Shown here in pieces: positions 20,522 through 31,521 of a stretch of 64,000 bases of DNA. The DNA is taken from contig NZ_JAKZLB010000003.1 in assembly GCF_022808865.1 (NCBI RefSeq), positions 501,875-565,874 on the forward strand, given 5' to 3'. This DNA is from Geothrix oryzisoli (GTDB lineage Bacteria; Acidobacteriota; Holophagae; Holophagales; Holophagaceae). A program made the position numbers and the translations under genes. Each line of letters begins with the position of its first letter. Position 1 is the first letter of the stretch. Under the pieces are notes generated by a model. It had not been told where the DNA came from. It saw only the letters and a program-made list of their open reading frames with translations, and made no database searches.

Positions 20522-21319
20522 CACCGCCGCGCCGCGGAACTCGTCCTGCTCATGCCGGTTCTGCTCTTCCATGAGGAGCAGGCTCAGTTCCTTCTTCAGG
20601 GCATTGAAGCCGGGACTGGCCACGTCGCGAGGGCGGGGCAGGTCCACCCGCAGGTCGCGCTTGAGGGTGCCGGGGCGGTAGGTCATCACCACGGTGCGGT
20701 CGGCGAGGTAGAGGGCTTCTTCGATGCTGTGGGTGACGAAGAGGATGGTCTTCTTCAGCTCGGTCCACAGGCGGAGCAGCTCGTCCTGCAGGTTGCGGCG
20801 GGTGAGGGCGTCGAGGGCGCCGAAGGGCTCGTCCATGAGCATGATGGGCGAGTCCAGCGCCAGCACCCGGGCGATGGCCACGCGCTGCCGCATGCCGCCG
20901 CTCAGGTCCTTGGGGTAGCGCTTCCGGAAGTCCTGGAGGTGCAGGAGCTCCAGCAGGCTGTCCACCTTGGCCTGGATGGCGGCCTTGGGGTCGCCCTTGA
21001 TCTGGAGGCCGAAGGCGATGTTCTGCTCCACGGTCATCCAGGGGAACAGCGCGTACTCCTGGAACACCATGCCGCGGTCGGGGCCGGGGGCCGTGACGGG
21101 CACGCCATCCACGTGGATGTGCCCGGAGCTGGGCAGGCTGAAGCCCGCGACGGCATTGAGCAGCGTGGACTTCCCGCAGCCCGAGGGGCCCAGCAGGCAG
21201 ACGAACTCGCCGCGGGAGATCTCCAGATCGATGGCCTTGAGGGCGTACACGTCCTGGCCGCCGCTCTGGAAGACTTTGTGGACGCCCTGGACGGAGATGT
21301 GGTTGTCCATGGCGCTCAT
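20516..21319 (-). CDS. ABC transporter ATP-binding protein (SsuB/TauB/NrtD class)
   Basis: The 267-residue ATPase has Walker A GPSGCGKST (44-52), the Q-loop in MVFQEYALFPW, the signature LSGGMRQRVAIAR, Walker B PIMLMDEPFGALD and the H-loop in FVTHSIEEAL. This arrangement is typical of importers for nitrate, sulfonates, taurine or related small anions. The start is the ATG at 21319, overlapping the stop of the permease gene (ATGA). It is the last gene of the substrate-binding protein-permease-ATPase operon. The C-terminal tail (MEEQNRHEQDE) is longer than the catalytic core requires. Confidence 0.93.
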   Translation of the reverse strand: MSAMDNHISVQGVHKVFQSGGQDVYALKAIDLEISRGEFVCLLGPSGCGKSTLLNAVAGFSLPSSGHIHVDGVPVTAPGPDRGMVFQEYALFPWMTVEQNIAFGLQIKGDPKAAIQAKVDSLLELLHLQDFRKRYPKDLSGGMRQRVAIARVLALDSPIMLMDEPFGALDALTRRNLQDELLRLWTELKKTILFVTHSIEEALYLADRTVVMTYRPGTLKRDLRVDLPRPRDVASPGFNALKKELSLLLMEEQNRHEQDEFRGAAVD

Positions 21320-22134
21320 CCCTGTTCCAGGCCGCGGTGCCACCGCAGCATGCGGGAGCTGAGGCGGCTCATGACCGTGTCGATCCCCAGGCCCAGCAGG
21401 CCGATGGTGAACATGCCGGCGATGATCTTGTCGGACCACAGGTACTCGCGGGCCTCCAGGATGCGGTAGCCCAGGCCGTTGTTCACGGCGATCATCTCGG
21501 AGACGATCACCACGATGAAGGCCGTGCCCATGCCGATGCGCGCCCCGGTGAAGATGTAGGGCGTGGCGGCCGGCAGGATGATCCGCGTGAACTGGGTGAA
21601 CCGCGAGGCGCCCAGGTTGCGGCCCACGCGCAGGTAGATGCTGTCCACGTTCTGCACGCCGGTGACGGTGTTCATCAGGACGGGGAAGAAGGCCCCGATG
21701 CTGATGAGGAAGATGGCCGGCGGGTTGCCCAGCCCGAACCACAGGATGGACAGGGGGATGTAGGCGATGGGCGGGATGGGCCGCAGCACCTGGATGAGCG
21801 GGTTGAAGAGGGCGTAGACCACCTTGCTGTACCCCATGCCCAGACCCAGCGGCAACGCCAGGCCCGTGCCGATGGCGAAGCCCACGAGGACGCGATAGAG
21901 GCTGCCCATGGCGTCCTGGGGCAATTCGCCGGAGAAGCACCACTTGAGGTACGAGCCCTGGGCGGGATTGAAGGCCTCCAGGGGCCGCAGGTAGGTCCAC
22001 CACTTGGTGAGCACCTGCATGGGGGACGGCAGGATGGTGGCGTTCACCCAGCCCTTCGCGGACAGCAGCTGCCAGAAGGCCAGGGCCGCCAGCGGGACGA
22101 GGATGCCGGAGGCGGCGTGCTTGTAGCGCTTCAT
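21316..22134 (-). CDS. ABC transporter permease (SsuC/TauC class)
   Basis: A 272-residue BPD-type permease with about six membrane helices. The EAA-like loop appears as RVGRNLGASRFTQFTRIILPAA, which contacts the ATPase. This family dimerises in the cytoplasmic membrane and imports alkanesulfonates, taurine, nitrate or pyrimidine precursors. It overlaps the substrate-binding gene and the ATPase gene by 4 bp each, so expression is tightly coupled. Substrate specificity is set by the binding protein and cannot be read here. Confidence 0.92.
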   Translation of the reverse strand: MKRYKHAASGILVPLAALAFWQLLSAKGWVNATILPSPMQVLTKWWTYLRPLEAFNPAQGSYLKWCFSGELPQDAMGSLYRVLVGFAIGTGLALPLGLGMGYSKVVYALFNPLIQVLRPIPPIAYIPLSILWFGLGNPPAIFLISIGAFFPVLMNTVTGVQNVDSIYLRVGRNLGASRFTQFTRIILPAATPYIFTGARIGMGTAFIVVIVSEMIAVNNGLGYRILEAREYLWSDKIIAGMFTIGLLGLGIDTVMSRLSSRMLRWHRGLEQG

Positions 22135-23150
22135 CCCTTCTTCACCTTCTTGACGGGAGCCGCCTTCTTGGGAGCGGCCGCCTTCGGCTGGTCGATCTTC
22201 AGCTGCTTCTTGGCGTCAGCCAGGAGGTCGAGCTTCACCCAATCGGTGGCCTTGGGCGGCGCCGCCATCTTGCCCACGCCGTACTTCGCCATCAGGTCCG
22301 TGGTGATCTGGACGTGCTCCACGGTGATGTCATAGCTGAACGGGGAATTGCCGATGGCGTCCTGGTAGTCCTCGGCGCTGATCTGGTTCTTGAACATGTT
22401 CTCGCGGACGTATTTCTCGGCCAGCTTGGGATCGTCGATGAACTTCTTGGTGGCCTCCACGAAGCACAGCAGGAAGCGCTGGGCCACGTCGCGGCGTGTC
22501 TTGTAGAGCTTTTCCGTGATGACCAGGGCGCGGATGGGCTCGCCGATGGGCGTGTCGTAGGGCTTCAACAGCTCCACGCCGAACTTCCGGTTGATGGCCT
22601 GGGAGCTGTAGGGCTCGCTCTGGCACATGGCGTCGATGTTCTTGGCCATGAGGGCCTGGTTCAGGTCCGCGAAGGGCATGTAGAGCACCAGCACATCCTT
22701 GCCGGGCTTGTCCGACCAGGTCAGGCCGGCCTTGGCCAGCTCCGCCAGGAGCAGCACCTCCTGCGCCCCTCCGCGGGCCACGCCCACCTTCCTGCCCTTG
22801 AGTTCCTTCAGCGACCGGATGCCCGTGGAGGCGTTCACCACGATGCGGGCCCCGCCCCTGGCGAAGCCGGCGACCACGTAGATGGGCACGCCCGCGGCGC
22901 GACCGGCGATGGCGGCATCCAGGGCCGCCGCGCTGGCGTCGATCTCCCCGGCCACGATGGCGGGGTTGATGTCGATGCCCTTGGCGAACATCCGCTCATC
23001 GATCCGGAGGTTGTACTTCGGGGCGATCTCCTTCATGTAGGAGACGGCGCCATAGTGGGCGAACTTCAGGTTGCCGAGACGGACCGTGTCCTGGGCCAGC
23101 AGGCTCAGTGAGGAAAGCGCGATCAGGAAAGCCAGAGGCTTCATCCGCAT
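22131..23150 (-). CDS. ABC transporter substrate-binding protein (NMT1/SsuA-like)
   Basis: Start is the ATG at 23150 with GGAG six bases upstream; it reads MRMKPLAFLIALSSLSLLAQ, a signal peptide. The 339-residue mature region follows the NMT1/SsuA pattern: IDINPAIVAGEIDAS near the N-terminus, FARGGARIVVN, a GRKVGVARGGAQEV strand-turn and a long helical C-lobe. The protein captures a small anion or organosulfur compound in the periplasm for the permease encoded downstream. The C-terminal ~18 residues are a Lys/Ala/Pro tail (KAAAPKKAAPVKK), unusual for a periplasmic binding protein; it might interact with the cell wall or membrane. Confidence 0.9.
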   Translation of the reverse strand: MRMKPLAFLIALSSLSLLAQDTVRLGNLKFAHYGAVSYMKEIAPKYNLRIDERMFAKGIDINPAIVAGEIDASAAALDAAIAGRAAGVPIYVVAGFARGGARIVVNASTGIRSLKELKGRKVGVARGGAQEVLLLAELAKAGLTWSDKPGKDVLVLYMPFADLNQALMAKNIDAMCQSEPYSSQAINRKFGVELLKPYDTPIGEPIRALVITEKLYKTRRDVAQRFLLCFVEATKKFIDDPKLAEKYVRENMFKNQISAEDYQDAIGNSPFSYDITVEHVQITTDLMAKYGVGKMAAPPKATDWVKLDLLADAKKQLKIDQPKAAAPKKAAPVKKVKKG

Positions 23151-23206
23151 GGGGTACTCCGGGGGTTTGGACCATTCTAGGCCAAGGGCCCGCGGAGGGG
23201 GACCGG

Positions 23207-23803
23207 TCAATCCTGCCGGCGCCTCGCCACCAGCAGGAACTCGCGGCCCACGCGCCGCGGGTGGCCCGTGGCCGCGTGGGCAAGATGCAGGATGTCGAAG
23301 CGTGGGCTTGCAAGATCCCGGCAAGTCTCCAGGGACATGGCATGCGGCGGCGCGGGCCGGCCCTGCACGTCATGGAAGAGCACCGCCATCCAGAGGCCCC
23401 CGGGCGCAAGGTGGCGCGCGCACGCCTCCACATACTCGGTACGGCGCGCCGGCGCCATGGCCGCGAAGCAGGTGTGGTCGAAGATCGCGTCCCACGGTCC
23501 GAGCTGCGGGGAGAACCAGTCCGCTGGCGACCAGGCGATCCGGTCGCCGTAGCGGGCAAGGGCGCCCTGGAGGGCCAGGGGCGCGAAGTCCAGGCCGGTG
23601 ACGCGGTAGCCCAGGGCGGCCAGTTCCGCCGCATCGTGGCCATAGCCGCAGCCCGGCACCACGACGGACGCGCCCGGCGCCAGGCCCGCGGCGGTGGCGT
23701 GCGCCAGGGCTTCGCCCAGCACCGGCGTGGCCTTGGCCATGTCCCAGCCGGGGCGCACCTGGCCTTCGTAGAGCTGGTTCCAGTAGTCGGGATGTCCGGT
23801 CAT
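23207..23803 (-). CDS. SAM-dependent methyltransferase, thiopurine methyltransferase (TPMT)-like
   Basis: The 198-residue protein matches the TPMT superfamily: an N-terminal YWNQLYEG...PGWD segment, the SAM-binding motif VVVPGCGYGHDAAELAA and a following acidic strand (VTGLDFA), then a DHTCFAAM segment. These enzymes methylate thiols, thiopurines, selenium or tellurium compounds, or halides. The start at 23803 overlaps the glycosylase stop (ATGA). A longer in-frame version is only the shadow of that gene. The substrate is not visible. Confidence 0.87.
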   Translation of the reverse strand: MTGHPDYWNQLYEGQVRPGWDMAKATPVLGEALAHATAAGLAPGASVVVPGCGYGHDAAELAALGYRVTGLDFAPLALQGALARYGDRIAWSPADWFSPQLGPWDAIFDHTCFAAMAPARRTEYVEACARHLAPGGLWMAVLFHDVQGRPAPPHAMSLETCRDLASPRFDILHLAHAATGHPRRVGREFLLVARRRQD

Positions 23804-24993
23804 GGCAGCTGGATCTCCTCGGCGCCCACGAAGGCCGCCAGCCGCGCCAGAGCCTCGTCCAGGGTGCGCCTCCGGACCTTCGTGGCCTTGATGCCGGCCT
23901 CCCACCAGAGGCCCCGGATCTCCAGGAGGCCGCGATCGCGGTGGAGCTTGGGGTCGAGGCGACCCACCAGGCGGTCGCCTTCGAGGATGGGCAGGACGAA
24001 GTAGCCATACTGCCGCTTGGGCTCCGGCACGAAGGCCTCGAAGCGGTAGTCGAAGCCGAAGCGGCGCAGGGCCCGGGCCCGGTCGCGGAGGATGGGGTCG
24101 AAGGGGCAGAGCAGGCGGGTGCGGTCGGCCGGCTCGGGCAGCTTCGCCAGCCGCGCCTCCCAATCCGCCAGCGCGAAGGCGGGTCGGGTCTCGCCATCCG
24201 CGCCTTCCACGGCCACCGGGACGAGGCGGCCGGCCTTCGCCGCACCCTCGCACCAGGCCTTGGCCTCGGCGGCCTCGATGCTGTCCCAGTAGTCCGCCAG
24301 CTCCTTCGGCGTGAACACTCCGAGTCGCTCGGCGGCGGTGGCGCAGGCCCACTCCAGGTGCTCGGCGGGCTCCGGGCAGGGCCGGGCGTGAGGCTCCGGC
24401 AGCACCCGCTCCGTGAGGTCGTAGAGCTTCTGGAAGCCCTCGCGCCGCGGGATCATCAGCTCGCCGCTACGCCAGAGGAAATCCAGGGCGGCCTTCTGCG
24501 GCTTCCAGCCCCACCAGGGGCCGCGCTTCTCGGGGTGCTCGAAGTCCGAGGACTTCAGCGGGCCCTCGTGCTCGATGCGGGCCTTCACGCCCTGCACCAC
24601 CTGCGCGCCGTCCGTGCCGCGGAAGTGGTGCTGCCACCACGCGTGGGCGTGGATGCGTGCCCGGTCCCGCGCGAAGCGGGGCTTCCAGTGGGGGAAGAAG
24701 TCCGTGGGAATGGCGGAGGCGTCGTGGGTGAACCCCTCGAAGAGGCTGCGCCGGTCCTCCAGCAGCTTCCTCAGCTGCTCGGGCTGGTAGCCGTCCAGGC
24801 GGCTGGCGAGCGTGAGGTCGTGGGCCCGGGCCACGACGTTGATCGTGTCCATCTGCACGAAGCCCAGCTTCTGGATGAGCGCCTGCAGCGACGCCGTGGT
24901 GGCCCGGCGCGCCGGATCATCCAGCAGGCCCTGGGCGCCCAGGAACAGGCGCTGCGCGGCGGAAGCGGAGATGAGGGGGAGATGACCAGGCAT
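23800..24993 (-). CDS. YcaQ/AlkX-type DNA glycosylase (HTH_42 winged-helix protein)
   Basis: A 397-residue member of the winged-helix DNA glycosylase group that includes AlkZ (azinomycin resistance) and E. coli YcaQ/AlkX. The N-terminal helix-turn-helix is followed by Q47-M48-D49, fitting the QxD active-site motif reported for the YcaQ branch. Tandem winged-helix domains and a beta-barrel with CPFDPI and GYFVLPIL complete the fold. Members unhook interstrand crosslinks or remove bulky alkylated bases. It abuts fadH exactly (stop and start adjacent) and overlaps the methyltransferase gene. Catalytic range cannot be predicted. Confidence 0.88.
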   Translation of the reverse strand: MPGHLPLISASAAQRLFLGAQGLLDDPARRATTASLQALIQKLGFVQMDTINVVARAHDLTLASRLDGYQPEQLRKLLEDRRSLFEGFTHDASAIPTDFFPHWKPRFARDRARIHAHAWWQHHFRGTDGAQVVQGVKARIEHEGPLKSSDFEHPEKRGPWWGWKPQKAALDFLWRSGELMIPRREGFQKLYDLTERVLPEPHARPCPEPAEHLEWACATAAERLGVFTPKELADYWDSIEAAEAKAWCEGAAKAGRLVPVAVEGADGETRPAFALADWEARLAKLPEPADRTRLLCPFDPILRDRARALRRFGFDYRFEAFVPEPKRQYGYFVLPILEGDRLVGRLDPKLHRDRGLLEIRGLWWEAGIKATKVRRRTLDEALARLAAFVGAEEIQLP

Positions 24994-27320
<2,327 letters not shown>

Positions 27321-28142
27321 ATGAGCAACCTCCGGGGACTTCTCGAGAGCATCAGCATCACGGACGTGGTCCAGCTGCTCCACCTCAACAGGAAGACCGG
27401 CCAGCTGCTCATGCAGAACGGCCGCTTCCGGGGGGTCATCTACGTGAGCGGCGGCGCCGTGGTGCATGCCGAGGCCGGCCGCGCCACCGGCGAGACCGCC
27501 GCCTTCGAGCTGCTGGCCTGGGAGCGGGGCGAGTTCGAGTTCCAGGCGGTCCCGGTCAAGCCCGTGGGAAGCATCCGGCGGAGCGTGCCCGACCTGCTCA
27601 TGGAATCGGCCCGCACCCTGGATACCCGGCGCCGCCTGGGCGCCTATTTCCCCTCGCTGGACGCCGTGCCCTGGACCTTCCTGCCGGAGCCGGCCCTCAC
27701 GGCGGACCTGAAGCTCTCGCCCGACGCCCTGAAGGCCATCCAGCACTTCGACGGCTACCAGGACTTCCACCAGGTGATGGCCTCCACCCAGCTGAACGAG
27801 ACCGCGGTGCTGGAAGCCGCTTTCGCCCTCCTGCAGGCGGAGCGCCTCCAGGTCTTCGAACCGGCCGTACCCCTGGCGGTGGAGACGATGAAGACCGGCC
27901 TCTTCAAGAAGGGGGACCATGTGGAGCTGAGCGTCATCCACGAGTCCCGCTGGCGGGGCCTCCAGCCCTACAGCCACGGCTTCATCACCTCGGTGCGGAT
28001 CCAGTGGCGCGGCGGCGTGGCCCACGAGGATGTGCGCTTCGTCCAGGGCCTGGCCGATGGCGTGCTGGCCGCGCCCGAGCCCTTCCTGCAGAGCTGGGGC
28101 GTCGGCCCTTCCGAAACGGTCGTCGTGCGGCCCGCGCCCTGA
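27321..28142 (+). CDS. DUF4388 (PATAN-like) domain protein
   Basis: The first ~100 residues of this 273-residue protein match DUF4388: it opens MSNLRGLLESISITDVVQLLHLNRKTG, then GVIYVSGGAVVHAEAG and FELLAWERGEFEF. These domains are common in delta-proteobacteria and acidobacteria and are linked to two-component and gliding or biofilm signalling. The remaining region carries helices and a beta-rich C-terminal part without a recognised family. GAGGAG precedes the ATG. The next gene, an acyl-CoA ligase, follows after 53 bp on the same strand, so the two are likely co-transcribed. The protein has no signal peptide. Confidence 0.82.
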   Translation: MSNLRGLLESISITDVVQLLHLNRKTGQLLMQNGRFRGVIYVSGGAVVHAEAGRATGETAAFELLAWERGEFEFQAVPVKPVGSIRRSVPDLLMESARTLDTRRRLGAYFPSLDAVPWTFLPEPALTADLKLSPDALKAIQHFDGYQDFHQVMASTQLNETAVLEAAFALLQAERLQVFEPAVPLAVETMKTGLFKKGDHVELSVIHESRWRGLQPYSHGFITSVRIQWRGGVAHEDVRFVQGLADGVLAAPEPFLQSWGVGPSETVVVRPAP

Positions 28143-28195
28143 ACCCCATCCCCCGAACCGCATCCCCGGAACAAGCCCCTTTCCCGGAGCCTGAC

Positions 28196-29995
28196 ATGGT
28201 CCAAACCATTGCCGATCTGTTCTACCAGGCTTGTGCCTTCCAGTCCCCGGATGCCCTGGCCTACCGGAAGGGCGGCACCTACGTGCCCATCTCCCACCAG
28301 GAGCTGCAGGCCCGGGTGGAGCGCCTGGCGCTGGCCCTGGAGGCGCGGGGCCTGAAGGCGGGCGAGCCCGTGGCCCTGATCTGCGAGAACCGCCCCGAGT
28401 GGGCCATCGTGGACTACGCCTGCGCCATTTCCGGGCTGCCCACCGTGCCGCTCTATCCCACCCTGAATGCGCCGCAGAGCGCCTTCATCCTCCGGCACTC
28501 GGAGGCGCGCATCGTCTTCTGCTCCACGGCCGATCAGGCCCGGAAGGCCCTGACCGCCAAGGGGCCGGACTGCGCCCTCACCTGGGTGGTGCAGATGGAC
28601 GGGATTCCCGCCGATGCCTCCGTGATCCCCTTCGCCAGCCTCATGGCCGAGGGCGAGGCCCTGGAGGCCCGCCGGCCCGAGGTGCGGAACTGGGCCCGCC
28701 AGCGGAAGGCGGAGGACCTGCTGACGATCATCTACACCTCCGGCACCACGGGGGATCCCAAGGGCGCCATGCTCACCCACGGGAACCTGGTCTCCAACGT
28801 GGAGCGCACCCTCCAGCTCCTGCAGCTCAAGAAGGGGGACCGCTGCCTGTCCTTCCTGCCCCTCTCCCACATCCTCGAGCGGATGGCGGGGCACTATTCG
28901 ACCATGCGGATCGGCGCCAGCATCTACTACGCGGAAAGCATCGCCACCGTGGGCGACGACCTGCAGGCCACCAAGCCCACCATCATCATCAGCGTGCCCC
29001 GCATCTACGAGAAGATCTACGCCCGGGTCCGCGAGGGTGTGGCCTCCAGCAGCATCGTGAAGCGGTTCATCTTCCACTGGGCCATGTGGGCCGGGGACAT
29101 GTCCGTGCCCTACCTGTACGAGAAGCAGGACATCCCCCTCTGGATCCAGTTCCAGCTCTGGTGGAGCCGCCACCTGGTCTTCCACAAGATCCTGGCCAAG
29201 ACCGGCGGGAACATCCGCTTCGCCATCAGCGGCGGCGCGCCCCTGGCGCCCAAGGTCATGGCCTTCTTCTGGGCCATCGGGCTGCCCATCACCGAAGGCT
29301 ACGGCCTCACCGAGACCAGCCCCGTGGTCTCCTTCAACCGGTTCGGCGAGGTGGTGCCCGGCAAGGTGGGGCGGCCCATCTACGACACCTGGGACGGTCG
29401 CCCCTACGTGAAGATCGCCGAGGATGGCGAGATTCTCGTCCAGGGCCCGAACGTGATGAAGGGCTACTGGAAGAATCCCGAGGGCACCGCCGAGGCCTTC
29501 GACAAGGAGGGCTACTTCCGCACGGGCGATATCGGCGAGCTGAGCGCCCGGGGCCTCCTCAAGATCACGGACCGCAAGAAGGAGATCATCGTCACCAGCG
29601 GCGGCAAGAAGGTGGCGCCCCAGCCCATCGAGGAGCTGCTGAAGACCGACAAGTTCATCACCCAGGCGGTCCTGCTGGGCGACAAGCGCAACTTCATCTC
29701 GGCCCTGATCATCCCCAACTTCGACAGCCTGCACCGCTGGGCCCACCAGAAGAAGCTGACCTTCTCCAACAACCGCGACCTGGTGGCCCGCCCCGAAGTC
29801 CACGAGCTGATGATGGAGCGGGTGGACCATATCAACCAGCAGCTCTCCAACTTCGAGCGCGTGAAGAAGGTGGCGATCCTCGACCACGAGCTGAGCCTGG
29901 AGACCGGTCAGCTCACGCCCAGCCTCAAGGTGAAGCGCCGGGTGGTGAACGAGATGTACGCCACCCTCATCGAATCGCTCTACCGGGGGGCCTGA
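28196..29995 (+). CDS. Long-chain fatty-acid-CoA ligase (AMP-forming)
   Basis: The 599-residue enzyme is of the long-chain FadD/FAA15 type: the AMP-binding P-loop IIYTSGTTGDPKG, the SHILERMAG segment, the ISGGAPLAPK turn, GYGLTETSP (the A5 motif) and the TGDIGEL and KITDRKKEIIVTSGGKKV motifs near the C-terminus. It activates fatty acids to acyl-CoA in two steps, at the inner membrane face. GGAG lies seven bases before the ATG at 28196. The C-terminal lid (SNFERVKKVAIL) is complete. It belongs with the upstream DUF4388 gene and might feed the nearby fadH enzyme. Confidence 0.92.
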   Translation: MVQTIADLFYQACAFQSPDALAYRKGGTYVPISHQELQARVERLALALEARGLKAGEPVALICENRPEWAIVDYACAISGLPTVPLYPTLNAPQSAFILRHSEARIVFCSTADQARKALTAKGPDCALTWVVQMDGIPADASVIPFASLMAEGEALEARRPEVRNWARQRKAEDLLTIIYTSGTTGDPKGAMLTHGNLVSNVERTLQLLQLKKGDRCLSFLPLSHILERMAGHYSTMRIGASIYYAESIATVGDDLQATKPTIIISVPRIYEKIYARVREGVASSSIVKRFIFHWAMWAGDMSVPYLYEKQDIPLWIQFQLWWSRHLVFHKILAKTGGNIRFAISGGAPLAPKVMAFFWAIGLPITEGYGLTETSPVVSFNRFGEVVPGKVGRPIYDTWDGRPYVKIAEDGEILVQGPNVMKGYWKNPEGTAEAFDKEGYFRTGDIGELSARGLLKITDRKKEIIVTSGGKKVAPQPIEELLKTDKFITQAVLLGDKRNFISALIIPNFDSLHRWAHQKKLTFSNNRDLVARPEVHELMMERVDHINQQLSNFERVKKVAILDHELSLETGQLTPSLKVKRRVVNEMYATLIESLYRGA

Positions 29996-30008
29996 TTCCG
30001 ATCTGCGC

Positions 30009-30413
30009 TCAACCCGCCGAGGGTCCCTTCAGCTCGATCACGTTGCCCTCCGGGTCCTGGAGGTAGACGGAGGGGCCGGTGCCCTCGGCCCCGTAATTGT
30101 CATGAACCTCGCTCAGCTCGACGCCGTGGGCGCGGTAGCGCGCCCGCAGACTGGCCTCGTCGAAGGGCTCGATGCGCAGGCAGAAGTGGTCCTGGTTGCG
30201 GCCCTCCGGTCCCGGCGCGGCGCCGCCAGAGGCGCCCAGCCTTCCGGCCACCGAGACCAGGTCGAGCATCGAGCGCCCCGCCCGGAGGTGGACGAGCCCG
30301 AGGTCCGGCACCCTGCGATCCAGGCCGAGGCCGACCACCCGCGTGTAGAAGTCGGTCATGCCTTCCAGGTCGGTGACGCGGAGGACCAGGTGGTCGAGGG
30401 CGAGGATGCGCAT
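30009..30413 (-). CDS. VOC (glyoxalase/bleomycin-resistance) superfamily protein
   Basis: The 134-residue protein has the paired beta-alpha-beta-beta-beta modules of the vicinal oxygen chelate fold: LDHLVLRVTDLEGMTDFYTRVVG at the N-terminus (metal His near residue 8), a DHFCLRIE strand in the middle and a final DPEGNVIELKGP block that holds the conserved metal Glu. GGAGGT lies nine bases upstream of the ATG at 30413. VOC proteins act as glyoxalases, dioxygenases or drug-binding proteins; the substrate is not visible. It is convergent with the ligase gene, 13 bp away. Confidence 0.83.
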   Translation of the reverse strand: MRILALDHLVLRVTDLEGMTDFYTRVVGLGLDRRVPDLGLVHLRAGRSMLDLVSVAGRLGASGGAAPGPEGRNQDHFCLRIEPFDEASLRARYRAHGVELSEVHDNYGAEGTGPSVYLQDPEGNVIELKGPSAG

Positions 30414-30509
30414 GGCTGGTGGACCTCCGGGTCCATCAGCATAGCCGGCGACCCCCGGAGAAGCGCCCCGCACGAGCGCCGTTGTCAGGTGCGGGGCTGG
30501 CTGGCGCCG

Positions 30510-31121
30510 TCAGAAGCGGATGCCCGCGTAGATGCCGATCTGGCTCTTGGGAGCCAGGGCCTTCAGGAAATCGGCATTGGAAGAGTTCGTCTCCAGGTCC
30601 CTCTTGGCGAGGGGGAAGGCCACCTCGAGCCCGAAGAAGGGCTTCACGACCGGCGAGGGGATCGCGTAGCCGGCGTTCAGGCGGATCCAGACGCGGTTGT
30701 AGGTGGTGCTGTCGGAAGTGCCGCCGAAGTCACCGGACAGTTTCTCGGAACGGAACTCCAGGCCGGCCCCGACGGCCACCACGGCCTTGAAGTTGAACAT
30801 GGCGCCCGCGGACCAGTGATCCTCCTTGAAGGTGCCGACCTCGACGTTCGGTGAACCGCCCAGCGAACCCTTGGTGTTGGCCTTGACCTCCGGCTGGTAG
30901 CCCGCGGTGATCTGGAACAGGGCGGGCCCCAGGTCCACCACCGAGTAGCCGAAACGCACCGCGTAGGCCGTCTTGCTGTCGGTCTCCATCCGCAGTGCGC
31001 CCAGCGGTGTGTTCGTCTGGGGTGACGGGTACTGCTGCTGTCCGAGGAACAGTCCCACCTCGAAGGACTGGGCGGCAAGAGGAGCGCCGAGGACGAGTGC
31101 GAGAGCGATTGCTTTTTTCAT
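30510..31121 (-). CDS. Outer-membrane beta-barrel protein
   Basis: A 203-residue protein with signal peptide MKKAIALALVLGAPLAAQ, followed by an alternating, glycine- and aromatic-rich barrel pattern that ends IGIYAGIRF with the C-terminal Phe needed for Bam insertion. It resembles the first barrel protein at 14306 in design, with about eight strands, but not in sequence. AGGAG lies seven bases before the ATG (31121). An upstream TTGACT at 31184-31179 could be a -35 element, though the -10 is poor. Function is unknown. Confidence 0.8.
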   Translation of the reverse strand: MKKAIALALVLGAPLAAQSFEVGLFLGQQQYPSPQTNTPLGALRMETDSKTAYAVRFGYSVVDLGPALFQITAGYQPEVKANTKGSLGGSPNVEVGTFKEDHWSAGAMFNFKAVVAVGAGLEFRSEKLSGDFGGTSDSTTYNRVWIRLNAGYAIPSPVVKPFFGLEVAFPLAKRDLETNSSNADFLKALAPKSQIGIYAGIRF

Positions 31122-31236
31122 GATCGTCTCCTGGTGGGAAGTGGAAAGGCGGGCCATCCTTCCACTTCGAATCAGAAGAGTCAAGGGATCGATCGGTCAT
31201 GAATTGATCCGCCGCCGGCTCTCCGGACGGTCAGGC

Positions 31237-31503
31237 TCAGTCCGGGTCCACCTTCTCCACCGCGATCACCATGCGGGTGACCACGGCGGCCAGGGCGCCC
31301 ACGGCGGCGAACACCGGCAGCAGGGCCGCGCCCACCAGGCCCAGGGTCAGGGGGATCTCGATGAGGGTCTTGCCATCCTCGTTTTTCAGGGTGATCCGGC
31401 GGATGTTCCCCTCGTGGATCAGCTCCTTGATCTTGTCGAGGACCTTGCCGCCATCGAGCTTGAATTCCTCCGTGCGGGTGCGGTTCTGCGTATCGGTGGA
31501 CAT
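31237..31503 (-). CDS. DUF4342 protein
   Basis: An 88-residue protein with the DUF4342 pattern: a charged N-terminus EEFKLDGGKVLDKIKELIHEGNIRRI, then KTLIEIPLTLGLVGAALLPVFAAVGALAAVVTR, a long membrane or membrane-associated helix, and a short EKVDPD tail. AAAGGA precedes the ATG. The next gene downstream, a sensor-domain membrane protein, begins as an adjacent gene on the same strand and is transcribed first; the two are 18 bp apart and likely share a transcript. Function of DUF4342 is not known; pairing with a sensor domain hints at envelope stress or signalling. Confidence 0.85.
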   Translation of the reverse strand: MSTDTQNRTRTEEFKLDGGKVLDKIKELIHEGNIRRITLKNEDGKTLIEIPLTLGLVGAALLPVFAAVGALAAVVTRMVIAVEKVDPD

Positions 31504-31521
31504 GGGTGTCCTTTCAAGGGA

